Shown: positions 32,428-41,724 of the stretch, piece after piece | Numbering within the stretch: the first letter of the stretch is position 1 | How the letters are laid out: each line of letters begins with the position of its first letter | NCBI GenBank assembly: GCA_963667515.2 | Contig: CAXXXY010000002.1 | Span: forward strand, 62,001 to 126,000 | DNA length: 64,000 bases | Direction of reading: 5' to 3' | Source: VYDC01 sp963667515 | GTDB taxonomy: Bacteria > Chloroflexota > Dehalococcoidia > UBA2979 | Program-made: the position numbers and the translations under genes | The notes under the pieces: generated by a model | What the model was told of the DNA's origin: nothing | Seen by the model: only the letters and a program-made list of their open reading frames with translations | Database searches by the model: none

Positions 32428-33585
32428 TCACGCCGAAGTCGGCGGCAGCCGCTCGGATGCAACGGAACGTTGCGGCTCGACCAGCCGCAGGCGGCCGCGT
32501 GGGGCGCTGCGCTCGGTGGCGGTGCCCTCCAGCAGGCGTAGCGCCGGGCGCGGGTGCGGCTCCGGCACCTGCTCGATTTCGCCGCTGGCCAGCGCTCGCT
32601 CCAGTGCGCGCAGCGTCGCCGCCTCCAGCGGGGCGCGCCGCGCGTCGGCGGCCGCGACCTCCGCCTGCGGCCCGCCGCCGCGCGCGCCGGCCCGCACGTG
32701 CGCACGTGGATCGCCTCCGCGACCAGCGCCTCGGCGCCGCTCAGCTCGCTCTCCTCGTCCTCGCGCTCGCCCTCGACGCTCGCCGCCGCGAAGGAGAGCC
32801 GCGCCCAGCCGGCGCGGGCGTCGAGCGCAACGGTGCCCAGCGGGGCGGCCACGCGCAGGCGCAGCGCGGCCTGAGGCGCCTCGCGCGTGACGATGGAGGC
32901 CACGCGCCCCTCCGCGTAGCGGAGCTGCGCCGCCGCGCCGTAGGGGCCCTCTGCGGGCGCGCGAGCGCCGGGGGGCGGATCGACGGCCGTGGCGAGCGCC
33001 TCGATGGGTGTGCTGGGCAGCAGCCGCACGAGCGCGCCGACCGCGTCGCGCAGCAGCTCCTCCGCCGTCGCCGGACCCTCGATCGAGAGCTCGGCGAGCG
33101 CGGGGCGCCAGCCGGGCTCGGCGCCCGCGGTGGCCGCGACCAGCGCGAAGCCGGGGAGCCGCAGCGCGGGGCGCAACGTGACCAGCGCCACGTGGTGCCG
33201 CGCGGCGGCCTCCGCGATCTCCCCCAGCGTGTCGCCGTCCACGCTGGCCGCGCGCACCAGCAGGTCGGCGCCGCGCTCCGCGGCGATCTCCGCCAGCGGC
33301 TGCGCCAGTGAGGGGCGCTCCAACAGCAGCGCCTCGTACTCGGCTCCGCGCGCCATCTCGTGCAGGTGCTGGTAGCCGGGGAGCCGCGTCGCCTCGCGCG
33401 CGCGCACCAGCTGCGCGGCGCTCGCGTCGCCCACGGCCACCGCGCGCAGCCCGGCGTGCCGCTCCAGCGCCTCCAGGAGCGCGGGGCTGTCCTCGTGCCA
33501 GCCGCAGACGAGCAGGCGCGCGCGCCTCGGGGGCGGCGCGCGCGGCTGCCTCGCGGGCGGCTGCGGGACGGGGGGCGTCGTTCAC
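32428..33585 (-). pseudogene. Rossmann-like oxidoreductase homologue with apparent frameshifts
   Basis: Coding-like protein runs in three blocks. A GTG at 33585 starts a frame reading VNDAPRP. The body (about 33520-32700) lies in another frame: RLLVCGWHEDSPALLEALE, LPGYQHLHEMARGAEYEALL, VALVTLRPALRLPGFALVAA. The C-terminus (about 32690-32428) returns to the first frame: LRALERALASGEIEQVPEPH, ending LPPTSA. The body looks like a degenerate Gfo/Idh/MocA-type N-terminal domain without a clear dinucleotide motif. Two compensating single-base shifts in GC-rich runs, real or assembly-derived, would explain the layout. No start codon exists in the body frame. Confidence 0.5.
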
Positions 33586-33678
33586 CCGGCCATGCTAGGG
33601 GCTGCCTCGCGCCGCCCCGGCGCGGGATGCCCCGAACGGAGAGCTGTCAAACCCCTGATAGAAGGGTGGGGGGTCCCT

Positions 33679-33705
33679 TAAGGAGCGCCGGGGAGACGCC
33701 GATGA
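33679..33705 (+). promoter_or_regulatory. Sigma-28 (FliA)-type promoter of the flagellin gene
   Basis: TAAG (33679-33682), 15-bp spacer, GCCGATGA (33698-33705), against the enterobacterial sigma-28 consensus TAAA-N15-GCCGATAA: ten of twelve bases match with exact spacing. Transcription would begin near 33712, giving a leader of about 95 nt before the ATG at 33806. The site is in the correct orientation and position for a late flagellar gene. Confidence 0.65.
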
Positions 33706-33805
33706 TTTCGCTGCAACCGTAGGGGATCGTGACGGGGCAGCGCGCGCCCCATGCGGCCCGCCCGACAGGATGTCGGGACCAGTGGCTGAGGAGGCCAAGC
33801 GAACC

Positions 33806-34990
33806 ATGGCACTGTTCATCAACACCAACATCATGGCTTTGAACGCCCAGCGAAACCTGGGTGTGACGAGCATGAAGATGGGGCGAGCGCTGGAGCAGCT
33901 CTCCAGCGGTCTCCGCGTCAACCGCGCAGCGGACGACGCGGCCGGCCTGTCGATTAGCGAGAAGCTGCGTGCGCAGATCAAGAGCCTGGACCAGGCCTCT
34001 CGAAACGCGCAGGACGGCACCTCGATGATCCAGACGGCTGAGGGCGCGCTCACCGAGACGCACTCGATCCTGGGCCGCATGCGCGAGCTGACGGTGCAGG
34101 CGGGTAACTCGACCCTCTCGACGGCGGACCGCACCGCCATCGGCGAGGAGATGTTCACGCTGCGGACTGAGATCGACAACATCGCCACACGGACCACGTT
34201 CAACGGCCTGAACCTGCTCACGGGGTCGCTGTCGACGTCGCAGAGCGGTGGCACGGCGATCGTCGGTTTGGCGTTGAACACCACGACCACGGCGTCGCTC
34301 GCCGAGGTGGACGTCAGCAAGCTCGCCGCGGGCACCACCTACACGCTGGCCCAGGTGGACGCCGACACGATCTCGATCAGCGACGGCACCACGACCGTGA
34401 ACCTCGACAACACCGAGGGCACGATCGGCGCCGACGGCCAGATCACGTTCAACTTCACCGGCGCCATCGAGGCGACCCTCAAGGTCGTCGGTGCTGCGGC
34501 GAAGACCGTCGACGACGTCTTCACTGATCTCGACGCGACGACCATCATCACGGCGGCGGGCTCCGGCTCGGCGACCTTCCGTGTCGGCGCTGCCACCACG
34601 GACAACGTGACGGTGACCTTCAGCAACATGCAGTCGGCGGCCCTGGGCTCCGGCGGCGCGAACGACATCGGAGACCTGGTGACCGACAACACGGCGGTGG
34701 ACACCATCGCCGAGGCGAACACGCTGCTGCAGGCGGTGGACGCGGCGATCGCGCAGGTCTCGGCCACGCGCTCTCAGCTCGGTGCGGCGCAGAACCAGCT
34801 GGAGACGTCGGTCAACAGCCTCGGCGTTGCGGTCGAGAACCTCTCGGCTTCCGAGTCGCGTATCCGCGACGCGGACATCGCCTCCGTCTCCACGGAGCTG
34901 GTGGCCAGCCAGATCATGCAGCAGGCGGGCATCGCGGTCCTCTCGCAGGCCAACGCGTCCGCGCAGTCCGTGCTGGCGCTGCTCCAGTAG
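33806..34990 (+). CDS. fliC: Flagellin
   Basis: 394 residues, ATG 33806 with GAGGAGG at about 33789. The N-terminal D0/D1 helices are canonical: INTNIMALNAQRN, LEQLSSGLRVNRAADDAAGL, DGTSMIQTAEGALTETHSIL, QAGNSTLSTADR. The C-terminal D0/D1 is NSLGVAVENLSASESRIRDA with QIMQQAGIAVLSQANASAQS and VLALLQ. The central 120 residues are Thr/Ala-rich beta sequence and form the surface-exposed part. The product is polymerised into the filament after type III flagellar export. It is monocistronic: a sigma-28-like promoter upstream, strong hairpins downstream. A second flagellin copy at 43016 is interrupted by a stop codon. Confidence 0.95.
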   Translation: MALFINTNIMALNAQRNLGVTSMKMGRALEQLSSGLRVNRAADDAAGLSISEKLRAQIKSLDQASRNAQDGTSMIQTAEGALTETHSILGRMRELTVQAGNSTLSTADRTAIGEEMFTLRTEIDNIATRTTFNGLNLLTGSLSTSQSGGTAIVGLALNTTTTASLAEVDVSKLAAGTTYTLAQVDADTISISDGTTTVNLDNTEGTIGADGQITFNFTGAIEATLKVVGAAAKTVDDVFTDLDATTIITAAGSGSATFRVGAATTDNVTVTFSNMQSAALGSGGANDIGDLVTDNTAVDTIAEANTLLQAVDAAIAQVSATRSQLGAAQNQLETSVNSLGVAVENLSASESRIRDADIASVSTELVASQIMQQAGIAVLSQANASAQSVLALLQ

Positions 34991-35038
34991 CAGACGGCGC
35001 GGTCCATCGGTTAGCGACGCCGCCTCCCGGCGACGCTC

Positions 35039-35068
35039 GGAAGCCCCCGTTCCCTCGCGGGGGCTTCC
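35039..35068 (+). terminator. Hairpin downstream of flagellin
   Basis: Perfect 10-bp stem GGAAGCCCCC / GGGGGCTTCC with a 10-base loop, 49 bp after the flagellin stop. There is no U-rich tail beyond CCACCTATCTC, so termination strength is uncertain. A second, longer hairpin follows. Confidence 0.65.
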
Positions 35069-35087
35069 ACCTATCTCCCGCGATGCG

Positions 35088-35122
35088 GCAGGAAGGGCGC
35101 GCCACCGGCGCGCCCTTCCTGC
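35088..35122 (+). terminator. Second, 16-bp-stem hairpin downstream of flagellin
   Basis: GCAGGAAGGGCGCGCC and its exact complement flank the loop ACC. The 16-bp perfect stem lies 98 bp after the flagellin stop. The two hairpins together would isolate the strongly expressed flagellin from the methyltransferase gene downstream. The rest of the 331-bp gap up to 35321 holds nothing I recognise. Confidence 0.65.
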
Positions 35123-35482
35123 GTGCTGCGGGCGCTGCGCTGCGCCCGCCGAGGTCGCGACGCTGCGCGGCTGCACCGTCGCCTCGATCGGAGGGGCGCA
35201 TGCGGCGACGCCCCGATGACGCCGAGCGGCGCGCGGCTCACACTCGACGCGACGAGCGCGGAGCGGCGCTCCATGGCGGCCCGCCGAAGTCGCGTCGCGC
35301 GGGGATAAGGGAGCGCAGGCCGTGAGCGAGCGCTCGACGCTGGCGGCGGTGCGCGAGCAGTACGAGGAGCTGCCCTACCCGGCGCGCCACCCCGCGGACG
35401 AGCGCCGGCGGCTGATCCAGGACCTGCTCTCGCAGCCGACGCTGCTCAACCACCTGCTGTGGGGCGGCCGGCGGCGGCTAGA

Positions 35483-36532
35483 TGTAGTTCCCACGTAGGT
35501 TGTTGACAGGATGAGGGGCCTCGCCCGCTGCTGTGTGTGACAGCACGGCAGTAGCGAGGAGAGGACACCCTCATGGCCCATCGTAACGCGCGGCTGACGC
35601 CGCTGACCCGACTCGAGCTCGTGCGGGAAGTGGACGCCGGCTGGCCCCAGGCTGAGGTCGCTCGCCACTTCCGCGTCTCCCGCCACACCGTTGCCAAGTG
35701 GCTGGGGCGCTTCCGGGCGGAGGGAGCGGCAGGGCTCGAGGACCGCAGCTCCGCCCCGCGCGCGCATCCCCGGCGCACGCCGCCCGAGCTGGAGCGACGC
35801 ATCTGCGCCGTGCGACGCACGCAGGGATTCGGGCCGCATCGCATCCAGTGGGCGCTCGGGGTCGCCCGCTCCACGGTCTACGCCGTGCTGCGGCGCCGCG
35901 GCCTCAACCGGCTCGACCGCCTGCACCGCGTCACCCGGGAGCCGGTCCGCTACGAGCACGACGCCCCCGGCGACCTGCTGCATCTCGACGTGAAGAAGCT
36001 CGGGCGCGTCCCCGAGGGCGGCGGCAAGCGAATGGCGCCTGGCTTCGCCGAGACGCGCTCCGGACCGCATTCGCGGCGTTCGCTGGGGCTGGAGTACCTA
36101 CACGTCGCCGTCGACGACCACAGCCGTTACGCCTACGTCTCCGTCCTGCCCGACGAGCGTGGCGCGAGCTGCGCCGCCTTCCTCGAGCAGGCGCTCGCGG
36201 CCTTCCGCCGGCGTGGCGTGCGCGTGCGCCGGGTCCTGACCGACAACGCGAAGGCCTACACCGTCGCCCGCAGCTTCCACGGCGCCGCCGCTGCCGCAGA
36301 CGTGCGGCTGTCGCACACGCGGCCCTACCGCCCGCAGACGAACGGCAAAGCCGAGCGTTTCATCCAGATCCTGCAGAACGAGTGGGCCTACGCCCGCCCC
36401 TACCGCTCCAACGCCGAGCGGCTGCGCCAGCTCCCACGCTGGCTCTACCGCTACAATCACCGCCGACCGCACGGCGGCGTCGGCGGGGCCGTCCCCGCCT
36501 CCCGCCTGTGAACAACCTTCCTGGGTAGTACA
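35483..36532 (+). mobile_element. IS481-like element, copy 2
   Basis: 1050 bp, flanked by a perfect hexamer duplication GCTAGA (35477-35482 and 36533-36538). It interrupts the methyltransferase after codon 54, in a CTA-GAC (Leu-Asp) context. Distinctive base: A in CGGACCGCATTCG (others CGGGCC), silent in the transposase. Confidence 0.95.
35573..36511 (+). CDS. IS481-family transposase, copy 2
   Basis: 312 residues, intact triad as in copy 1, with Ala in RFRAEGAA and Pro in NHRRPHGG. This is the same protein as copies 3, 4 and 6. Confidence 0.95.
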   Translation: MAHRNARLTPLTRLELVREVDAGWPQAEVARHFRVSRHTVAKWLGRFRAEGAAGLEDRSSAPRAHPRRTPPELERRICAVRRTQGFGPHRIQWALGVARSTVYAVLRRRGLNRLDRLHRVTREPVRYEHDAPGDLLHLDVKKLGRVPEGGGKRMAPGFAETRSGPHSRRSLGLEYLHVAVDDHSRYAYVSVLPDERGASCAAFLEQALAAFRRRGVRVRRVLTDNAKAYTVARSFHGAAAAADVRLSHTRPYRPQTNGKAERFIQILQNEWAYARPYRSNAERLRQLPRWLYRYNHRRPHGGVGGAVPASRL

Positions 36533-37697
36533 GCTAGACGCGGGCTTCCGCGTGCTGAACGCGGGCTGCGGCACGGGCGACTCCACGATCTGCCTGGCGG
36601 AGCAGCTGCGCGGGAGCGGCGCGCGCATCGTCTCGCTCGACCTCTCGGAGCGCTCGCTGGGCGTGGCGGCGGAGCGGGCGCACGTCCGCGGGCTCGACGC
36701 GATCGAGTTCGTGCGCGGCAGCATCGAGGAGCTGCCCGCCCTGGGCCTCGGCCGCTTCGACTACGTCGCCGCCACGGGCGTGCTGCACCACCTCGAATCG
36801 CCCGAGCAGGGGCTGCGGGCGCTCGCGGAGGCGCTGCTGCCGGACGGCGGCATGGGGCTCATGGTCTACGGGCGCTACGGACGCACGGGCGTCTATCACG
36901 TGCAGGAGCTGCTGCGGCAGCTGGCGCCGGCGGGCCAGCCTACCGCGACGCGGCTGCGCACGGCCCGGCGGCTGCTGGGCCGCCTGCGGCCGGAGCACCC
37001 GGCGCGCCTCTACGCCGACTCCTGGGAGCGCGAGCTTGAGGAGAACGGCGGGCCGCAGGGCGACGCGGCGCTCGTCGATCTCTTTCTCCATCCGCAGGAC
37101 CGCGCCTACACCGTCCCCGAGCTCTACGCGTGGCTGACGGGAGCGGGGCTGCGGCTCGTCGCCTTCGACGTGCCGGGCGCCTACGACCCCCGTGCCTACG
37201 ACGCCGAGCTCGACATCGCGCGCCTCGCGCCGCCCGCGCGGCACGCCCTCGCCGAGCTGCTGCACGGGCGCATGGGCAACCACAGCTTCTTCGCGCAGCC
37301 GCAGGCCGCGCCCGCGCCGCCGCTCCCCGCGCCCGACGACGAGTCGGGCGTGCCGACGTGGAGCCTCTACGACTCGGAGGGCGAGCGCGCCCGTGCGCTG
37401 GAGGCGGGGAAGGCGCTGGCCGTGCGCTCGGGCGTCTTCACCGCGCAGGTGCGGCTCTCCGCGCTGGGCGCCGCGATCCTGCGGCGGGTCGACGGGCGCC
37501 GCTCGCTGGGCGCGATCCTCGACGAGGTGGATGCCGCCTTCGCGGCGGTCACCCGCCGCCGCGTGCAGCAGGAGTGGGAGCGCCTCTACGCGGAGCTGCG
37601 CGGCGTGAGCTACCTCGTGCTCAACCCCGCGCCCTCCCACGCGTAGCGCCTCCCGCGACGACGGCGCCTGGCGCGCGCGACCTCGACGCGACGCCCG

Positions 37698-39080
37698 CTA
37701 CTCCAGCTGCGAAATCAGCAGCGTGGCGAGCGAGAGGTAGACGACGAAGCCCAGCAGGTCCGTGGCGGTCGTGAGCCAGATGCCGGCGGAGAGCGCGGGG
37801 TCCTGCTGGAGCCTCGACAGCCCCATCGGGATCAGCACGCCCGCGAGCACGCCGACCAGCATGTTGGCGGCCAGCGCCACGCCGACCACCACGCCGAGCG
37901 CGGGGCTGCCCTGCCAGAGCGCCGCGAGCACGGCCACCGCGACCCCGATCGCCAGCCCCATCGCGAGGCCGGTCAGCAGCTCGTGCGCCACGACGCGCAG
38001 CGTGCTGCTCACGGTGAGGCGGCCCAGCGCCAGCGAGCGCACGACGACGGTCAGCGTCTGGATGCCGGCGTTCCCGCCCTGGCCCGCGACCACCGGCAGG
38101 AACGCCGCCAGCACCGCGACGCGCGTCAGCGTGTCCTCGTAGAGCGAGACGACGAAGCCGGCCGCCAGCACTGTCAGCATGTTCACCGTGAGCCACGGGA
38201 GCCGGTAGCGGATCGAGCGCGGGACGCTGCGCAGGTCCTCCTCTTCGTCGACGCCGACGATGCGGAACATGTCCTCGGTCGCCTCGTCCTCGAGGACGTC
38301 GAGCAGGTCGTCGTGGGTCACGGTGCCCAGCAGCCGCGACTCCGCGTCGACGACCGGCAGCGCCAGCAGGTTGTACTGCTTCAGCAGGCGCGCGGCCTCC
38401 TCCTGGTCGGCCTCCGGCAGCACGGAGGCGACGGTCGCCTCCGTGCCGGACAGCCGCGAGACCGGCGTCTCCGGCGCCGCCGTCAGCAGGTCGCGCAGGT
38501 TGAGCACGCCCAGCAGGCGTTCCCCCTCGTCCGTGACGTAGAGGTAGAAGGGGTGGCGCGCGTCCAGCCGCAGCGAGTGCAGGAAGGCGATCACCTCGGT
38601 CGCCGTGCGCTCCGGCCGCACGGCCACGCGCTGGCCGGTCATGCGGCCGCCCGCCGACTTCGCGGGGTAGCTCGCGAGGTCGCCGATGGCGCGCCGGACG
38701 CGCGGGCTGCAGAGCCGCATCACGTCGGCGCTGATCTCCGCGGGGAGCGACTGCACGAGGTCGGTGGCGACATCGTCGGGCACGTCGTCGATCACGCGGG
38801 CGATCGTGGGCGGATCGAGAGGCGTCAGCAGGCCGCTGCGGAAGTGCGACTCCAGGGAGCTCAGCGCGCCCGCGATCTCGGCGGGATCGAGCCGCCGTAG
38901 CAGCTCGTCGCGGAGCCCCGTGTCGAGGCCGGCGAGCGCCACCGCGAGCTCGGCCGGGTGCAGCGCGCGCGCGTAGGCGAGCGCGGAGGCGCCGTCCTCG
39001 CCGCCGCCCAGCAGGCTCGCGAGCTCGTCGGCGTCGTCGCGGTTCGCTCGCTCGTCGCTGGGCGCGGCGTCCTGTGTCAC
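37698..39080 (-). CDS. mgtE: MgtE-type magnesium transporter
   Basis: 460 residues. The MgtE N domain is an armadillo-like superhelix (LHPAELAVALAGLDTGLRDE, LDPAEIAGALSSLESH). Two CBS domains follow (about 140-260: SYPAKSAGGRMTGQRVAVR, then HDDLLDVLEDEATEDMF), then five membrane helices with the conserved pore segment LPVVAGQGGNAGIQTLTVVVR, where G-N-A-G-x-Q is typical of MgtE. Mg2+ binding to the N/CBS part gates the channel. In-frame ATG 39080. It is convergent with the split methyltransferase, 51 bp apart. Confidence 0.93.
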   Translation of the reverse strand: MTQDAAPSDERANRDDADELASLLGGGEDGASALAYARALHPAELAVALAGLDTGLRDELLRRLDPAEIAGALSSLESHFRSGLLTPLDPPTIARVIDDVPDDVATDLVQSLPAEISADVMRLCSPRVRRAIGDLASYPAKSAGGRMTGQRVAVRPERTATEVIAFLHSLRLDARHPFYLYVTDEGERLLGVLNLRDLLTAAPETPVSRLSGTEATVASVLPEADQEEAARLLKQYNLLALPVVDAESRLLGTVTHDDLLDVLEDEATEDMFRIVGVDEEEDLRSVPRSIRYRLPWLTVNMLTVLAAGFVVSLYEDTLTRVAVLAAFLPVVAGQGGNAGIQTLTVVVRSLALGRLTVSSTLRVVAHELLTGLAMGLAIGVAVAVLAALWQGSPALGVVVGVALAANMLVGVLAGVLIPMGLSRLQQDPALSAGIWLTTATDLLGFVVYLSLATLLISQLE

Positions 39081-39158
39081 GCCCGGATTGTGGCACGGGC
39101 CCCGCTACGGGGCCCGCCCGGCGCGGGACGACGGTGACGCCGCGCGGCCGCCCGTGCG

Positions 39159-39617
39159 CTAGCGGCGGCGCCCCCCGAAGAACGAGCGGACCGAGCCCCA
39201 GACGCCCCCGCCGCCGACGTTGTCCAGGAACTTGTCCCATGCCTTCTCGGCGGAGACGGAGCGCTCGAGGCCGCGCACCCGCTCATCGACGATGTCGCGC
39301 ACGCGTCCCTCCTCGCCCGCGTCCAGCCAGAAGCCGTGTTCCTCCTCGCAGACGTCGATCTCCAGGTCGTAGCCGCGATAGTTGAAGGCGCTCATCTGGC
39401 GTTGGCAGACCGGGCACTTCAGCTCCGAGTCGCGGTCGGCGAAGCGGATCGTCGCGCGGCGCGCGCCCGCGTCCTCCACGCGCGTCGCCTCGAGCTCGTC
39501 GAGCTGGTGATGGTCGAGCCAGCGGCCGTTGCAGGTCGCGCAGTGGTCCACCTCGATGCCGTGGACCTGCTCCTCGGTGAGCGCCGAGCCGTCCCGCGGG
39601 CAGAGCAATTCGGTCAC
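39159..39617 (-). CDS. zf-TFIIB-like zinc-ribbon protein
   Basis: 152 residues. Two ribbon units: CPRDGSALTEEQVHGIEVDH with CATCNGRWLD, and KCPVCQRQMSAFNYRGYDLE with CEEEHGFWLDAGE. The pattern CxxC/CxxC-x-G-x-W-L-D is that of the zf-TFIIB domain family, whose function is not firmly known. The tail is helical and ends FFGGRRR. It lies 78 bp upstream of mgtE on the same strand, with its own ATG at 39617 after GGAGG. Confidence 0.85.
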   Translation of the reverse strand: MTELLCPRDGSALTEEQVHGIEVDHCATCNGRWLDHHQLDELEATRVEDAGARRATIRFADRDSELKCPVCQRQMSAFNYRGYDLEIDVCEEEHGFWLDAGEEGRVRDIVDERVRGLERSVSAEKAWDKFLDNVGGGGVWGSVRSFFGGRRR

Positions 39618-39822
39618 GGAGGGGCCTCCTCATAGCTCGGCGCCGGAGACCTCGGCACGGGGGCCGGCCGGTCGGGGGCGCCGGAAAGCGTTCTGCGATC
39701 GAGTCTAGCGGAGCGCGGGCGCACAGGACGGTGGCGGTGCGCACACGGCCGCCGCGCGACCCCTCGAACCCCAGGCGCCCGCCCACGCGTCGGCGGCGGG
39801 GAGCGGCGGTCGACCTGCTAGC

Positions 39823-40338
39823 ATGCGCGCGATGACGAGCTCCTCCCCGGTCGACGCGCGGCTCTACCGCGACGCCATCGGCCGCTTCGCCACCGGCGTC
39901 ACCGTCGTGACCGTCAACGACGGCGAGGCGCCGCGCGGCATGACCGCGAACGCCGTCAGCTCCGTCTCGCTCGATCCCGTGCTGCTGCTGGTCTGTGTCG
40001 CCAAGAGCGCGCGCTCGCACGACTCGCTGGAGCGTGCACGGGCCTTCGCCGTGAACGTGCTCGCCGTCGAGCAGCGCGAGCTCTCCGACTACTTCGCGCG
40101 CTCCTCCGACGACGCGGCGGAGCCAATGGGGAGCTGGGCCTACCGCCGGGCGACCACGGGCGCACCCGTGCTGGAGGGCGCTCTCGCCTGGTTCGACTGC
40201 CGGGTGACCGACTGGCTGCCCGGCGGCGACCACTCGATCGTGGTCGGCGAGGTGGTCGACATGGCGCTCGAGCGGACCGACGCCGAGCCGCTGCTCTTCC
40301 ACGCCGGCGCCTACCGCCACCTCGGTGAGCCGCTCTAG
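39823..40338 (+). CDS. Flavin reductase family protein (FMN-binding split barrel)
   Basis: 171 residues. The signature is YRDAIGRFATGVTVVTVN, the GMTANAVSSVSLDPVLLLVC motif and SRSHDSLERARAF-like KSARSHDSLE, with the final GAYRHLGEP. This matches HpaC/NTA-reductase-type flavin reductases that supply reduced FMN or FAD to monooxygenases; no partner monooxygenase is visible nearby. ATG 39823 (an alternative ATG is 3 codons in). Divergent from the zinc-ribbon gene with a 205-bp gap. Confidence 0.88.
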   Translation: MRAMTSSSPVDARLYRDAIGRFATGVTVVTVNDGEAPRGMTANAVSSVSLDPVLLLVCVAKSARSHDSLERARAFAVNVLAVEQRELSDYFARSSDDAAEPMGSWAYRRATTGAPVLEGALAWFDCRVTDWLPGGDHSIVVGEVVDMALERTDAEPLLFHAGAYRHLGEPL

Positions 40339-40436
40339 AGGCAGGCCCGCGCTCGCCGTGGCGCGGGGCCGAGACGCGTCGGCTACGGCGCTTCCCCGAT
40401 GTAGGTGCTCGCGGCGAGCCCGCTACCCTCGGAGCG

Positions 40437-41631
40437 ATGGCACCCGAGGCGACCCCCTCGATTCGCGCCGACCTCCCCGTCACGCACGCCGCCGGCGCCG
40501 CCGGGGTGCGCGCTGGCGGGCGCGGGTCGAGCGCAGCGCCCGACTTCTCCTCGCTGCTCTCGCGCGAGCTGTCGTGCGGGCGTGGCGGAGCTCCGCGCCA
40601 AGCTGGGCGCGATCCGCGACGGGCGGGTGCTGAGCTGGCCGCCGGGCGGCGGGCTGGACGTCGCCTCGCTGAGCGCGGCCTCCCGCAGCGCGGCCGGCGC
40701 GCCGCCGCGCGGCTCGACCGCCGCCGCGCGTGCCGCCGCCCCGGTCGCGCCGCCGCCGGGGGCGGGCGGCCCCGACCCCTACGGTTGGCGCGCGATGTCC
40801 AGGGAGCTGGGCGAGGCGATCGTCGGGCCGGGCTTCGGCACGCTCTTCGAGCGGCAGATCGCGCAGGAGTCGGGCTTCGACCCGCAGGTTGCCTACGGGC
40901 TGCGCCGCTCCTCGGCGGGCGCCGAGGGACTCGCGCAGCTCATGCCGCGCTACTACCCAGGCGTCGATCGCGCCGACCCGCAGCAGTCGCTGCTGGCGGG
41001 CGCGCAGACGATGCGCCACTACCTGGAGGCGTGCGACGGCGACGTGCGCCGCGCACTGGCCTCCTACAACGCGGGCCTCGGTCGCGTACGGCAGCTGGTG
41101 GAGGCGCACGGCGAGGACTGGGAGCGCGCGCTGCCGGCGGAGACGCGGCGCTACCTGGACGCGATCGTGGGCTCGACGAACCCGGCGCAGCTCCCCGCGG
41201 ACGACCCGGCGGTCGCCGTCTTCGGCGGCTTCGGGCCGGGTGGCGTGCTCACCTCGCCGCTCGATGGGGCGCTCGCGAGCCGCGCCGACGCGACGGGGCT
41301 CGCGCTGGCGGGTGCGGCGGGGGCGCTGGTGCGCGCGCCGGCCGACGGGCGCGTGCTGGCGCTCGGGCCGCTCGCCTCGCTGCTCGCGAACGGGGCGTTC
41401 GCCGGCGGGGCGCTGGACGGGGGCGTGGGCGGGCTGCTGGCGCTCACGCTCGACCACGGCAACGGGTGGAGCACGCTGCTCGCGGGGCTCGGCGATGCGA
41501 CGGTCGCTCCCGGCGACCGGGTGCAGCGCGGGCAAGGCGTGGGCGCGCTGGGCGGCGGCGAGGCGCTGGCGCTCCAGCTCGCGCTCGACGGGCGCGCGCT
41601 CGATCCGCGGCGCTATCTGCTGCCGTCGTAG
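40437..41631 (+). pseudogene. Lytic transglycosylase with degenerate M23-like tail, single-base frameshift
   Basis: ATG 40437 begins MAPEATPSIRADLP and runs to DFSSLLSRELSC; from about 40582 the continuation is in the +1 frame (VAELRAKLGAIRDGRVLSW). Dropping one base around 40575-40582 gives a 397-residue protein. The SLT domain (about 130-250) is complete: catalytic Glu in IAQESGFDPQ, GLAQLMPRYYPGVD, RALASYNAGLGRV. The C-terminal domain follows a LytM barrel (LDHGNGWSTLLAGLGDATVA, GDRVQRGQGVGALGGG), but the zinc-binding H-x-H is LALQLALDG, so this half is probably inactive. Between two flagellins, a rod/flagellum-associated muramidase is a fair guess. Alternative: translation restarts at GTG 40582. 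Confidence 0.65.
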
Positions 41632-41724
41632 GGCTGCGCTCGCACGGCCGGCTCCGTCGCCGCCTGGCAGGCGCGCGTGTAAACTCAATTCTGTCTGCGC
41701 GCCTCGCGCGTCGGAGCCGCCCGC

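Larger units (their letters stand above)
35322..37646 (+). pseudogene. SAM-dependent methyltransferase split by IS481-like copy 2
   Basis: Exon-like parts at 35322-35482 and 36539-37646. Removing the element and one copy of the 6-bp duplication restores a single 422-residue frame across the junction (GGRRRL, then DAGFRVLNAGCGTGDST). Start GTG 35322 after AAGGGAG. Motif I is VLNAGCGTGDS, with acidic ISLDLSERSLG and the DYVAATGVLHHLESPEQG region; the methyltransferase-11 fold ends near residue 200. The C-terminal part (RSGVFTAQVRLSALGAAILR) resembles a small PqqD-like winged domain. Its place directly after flagellin suggests flagellin or surface-glycan modification, but this is inference. The insertion duplication is perfect, so the disruption is recent. 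Confidence 0.8.
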
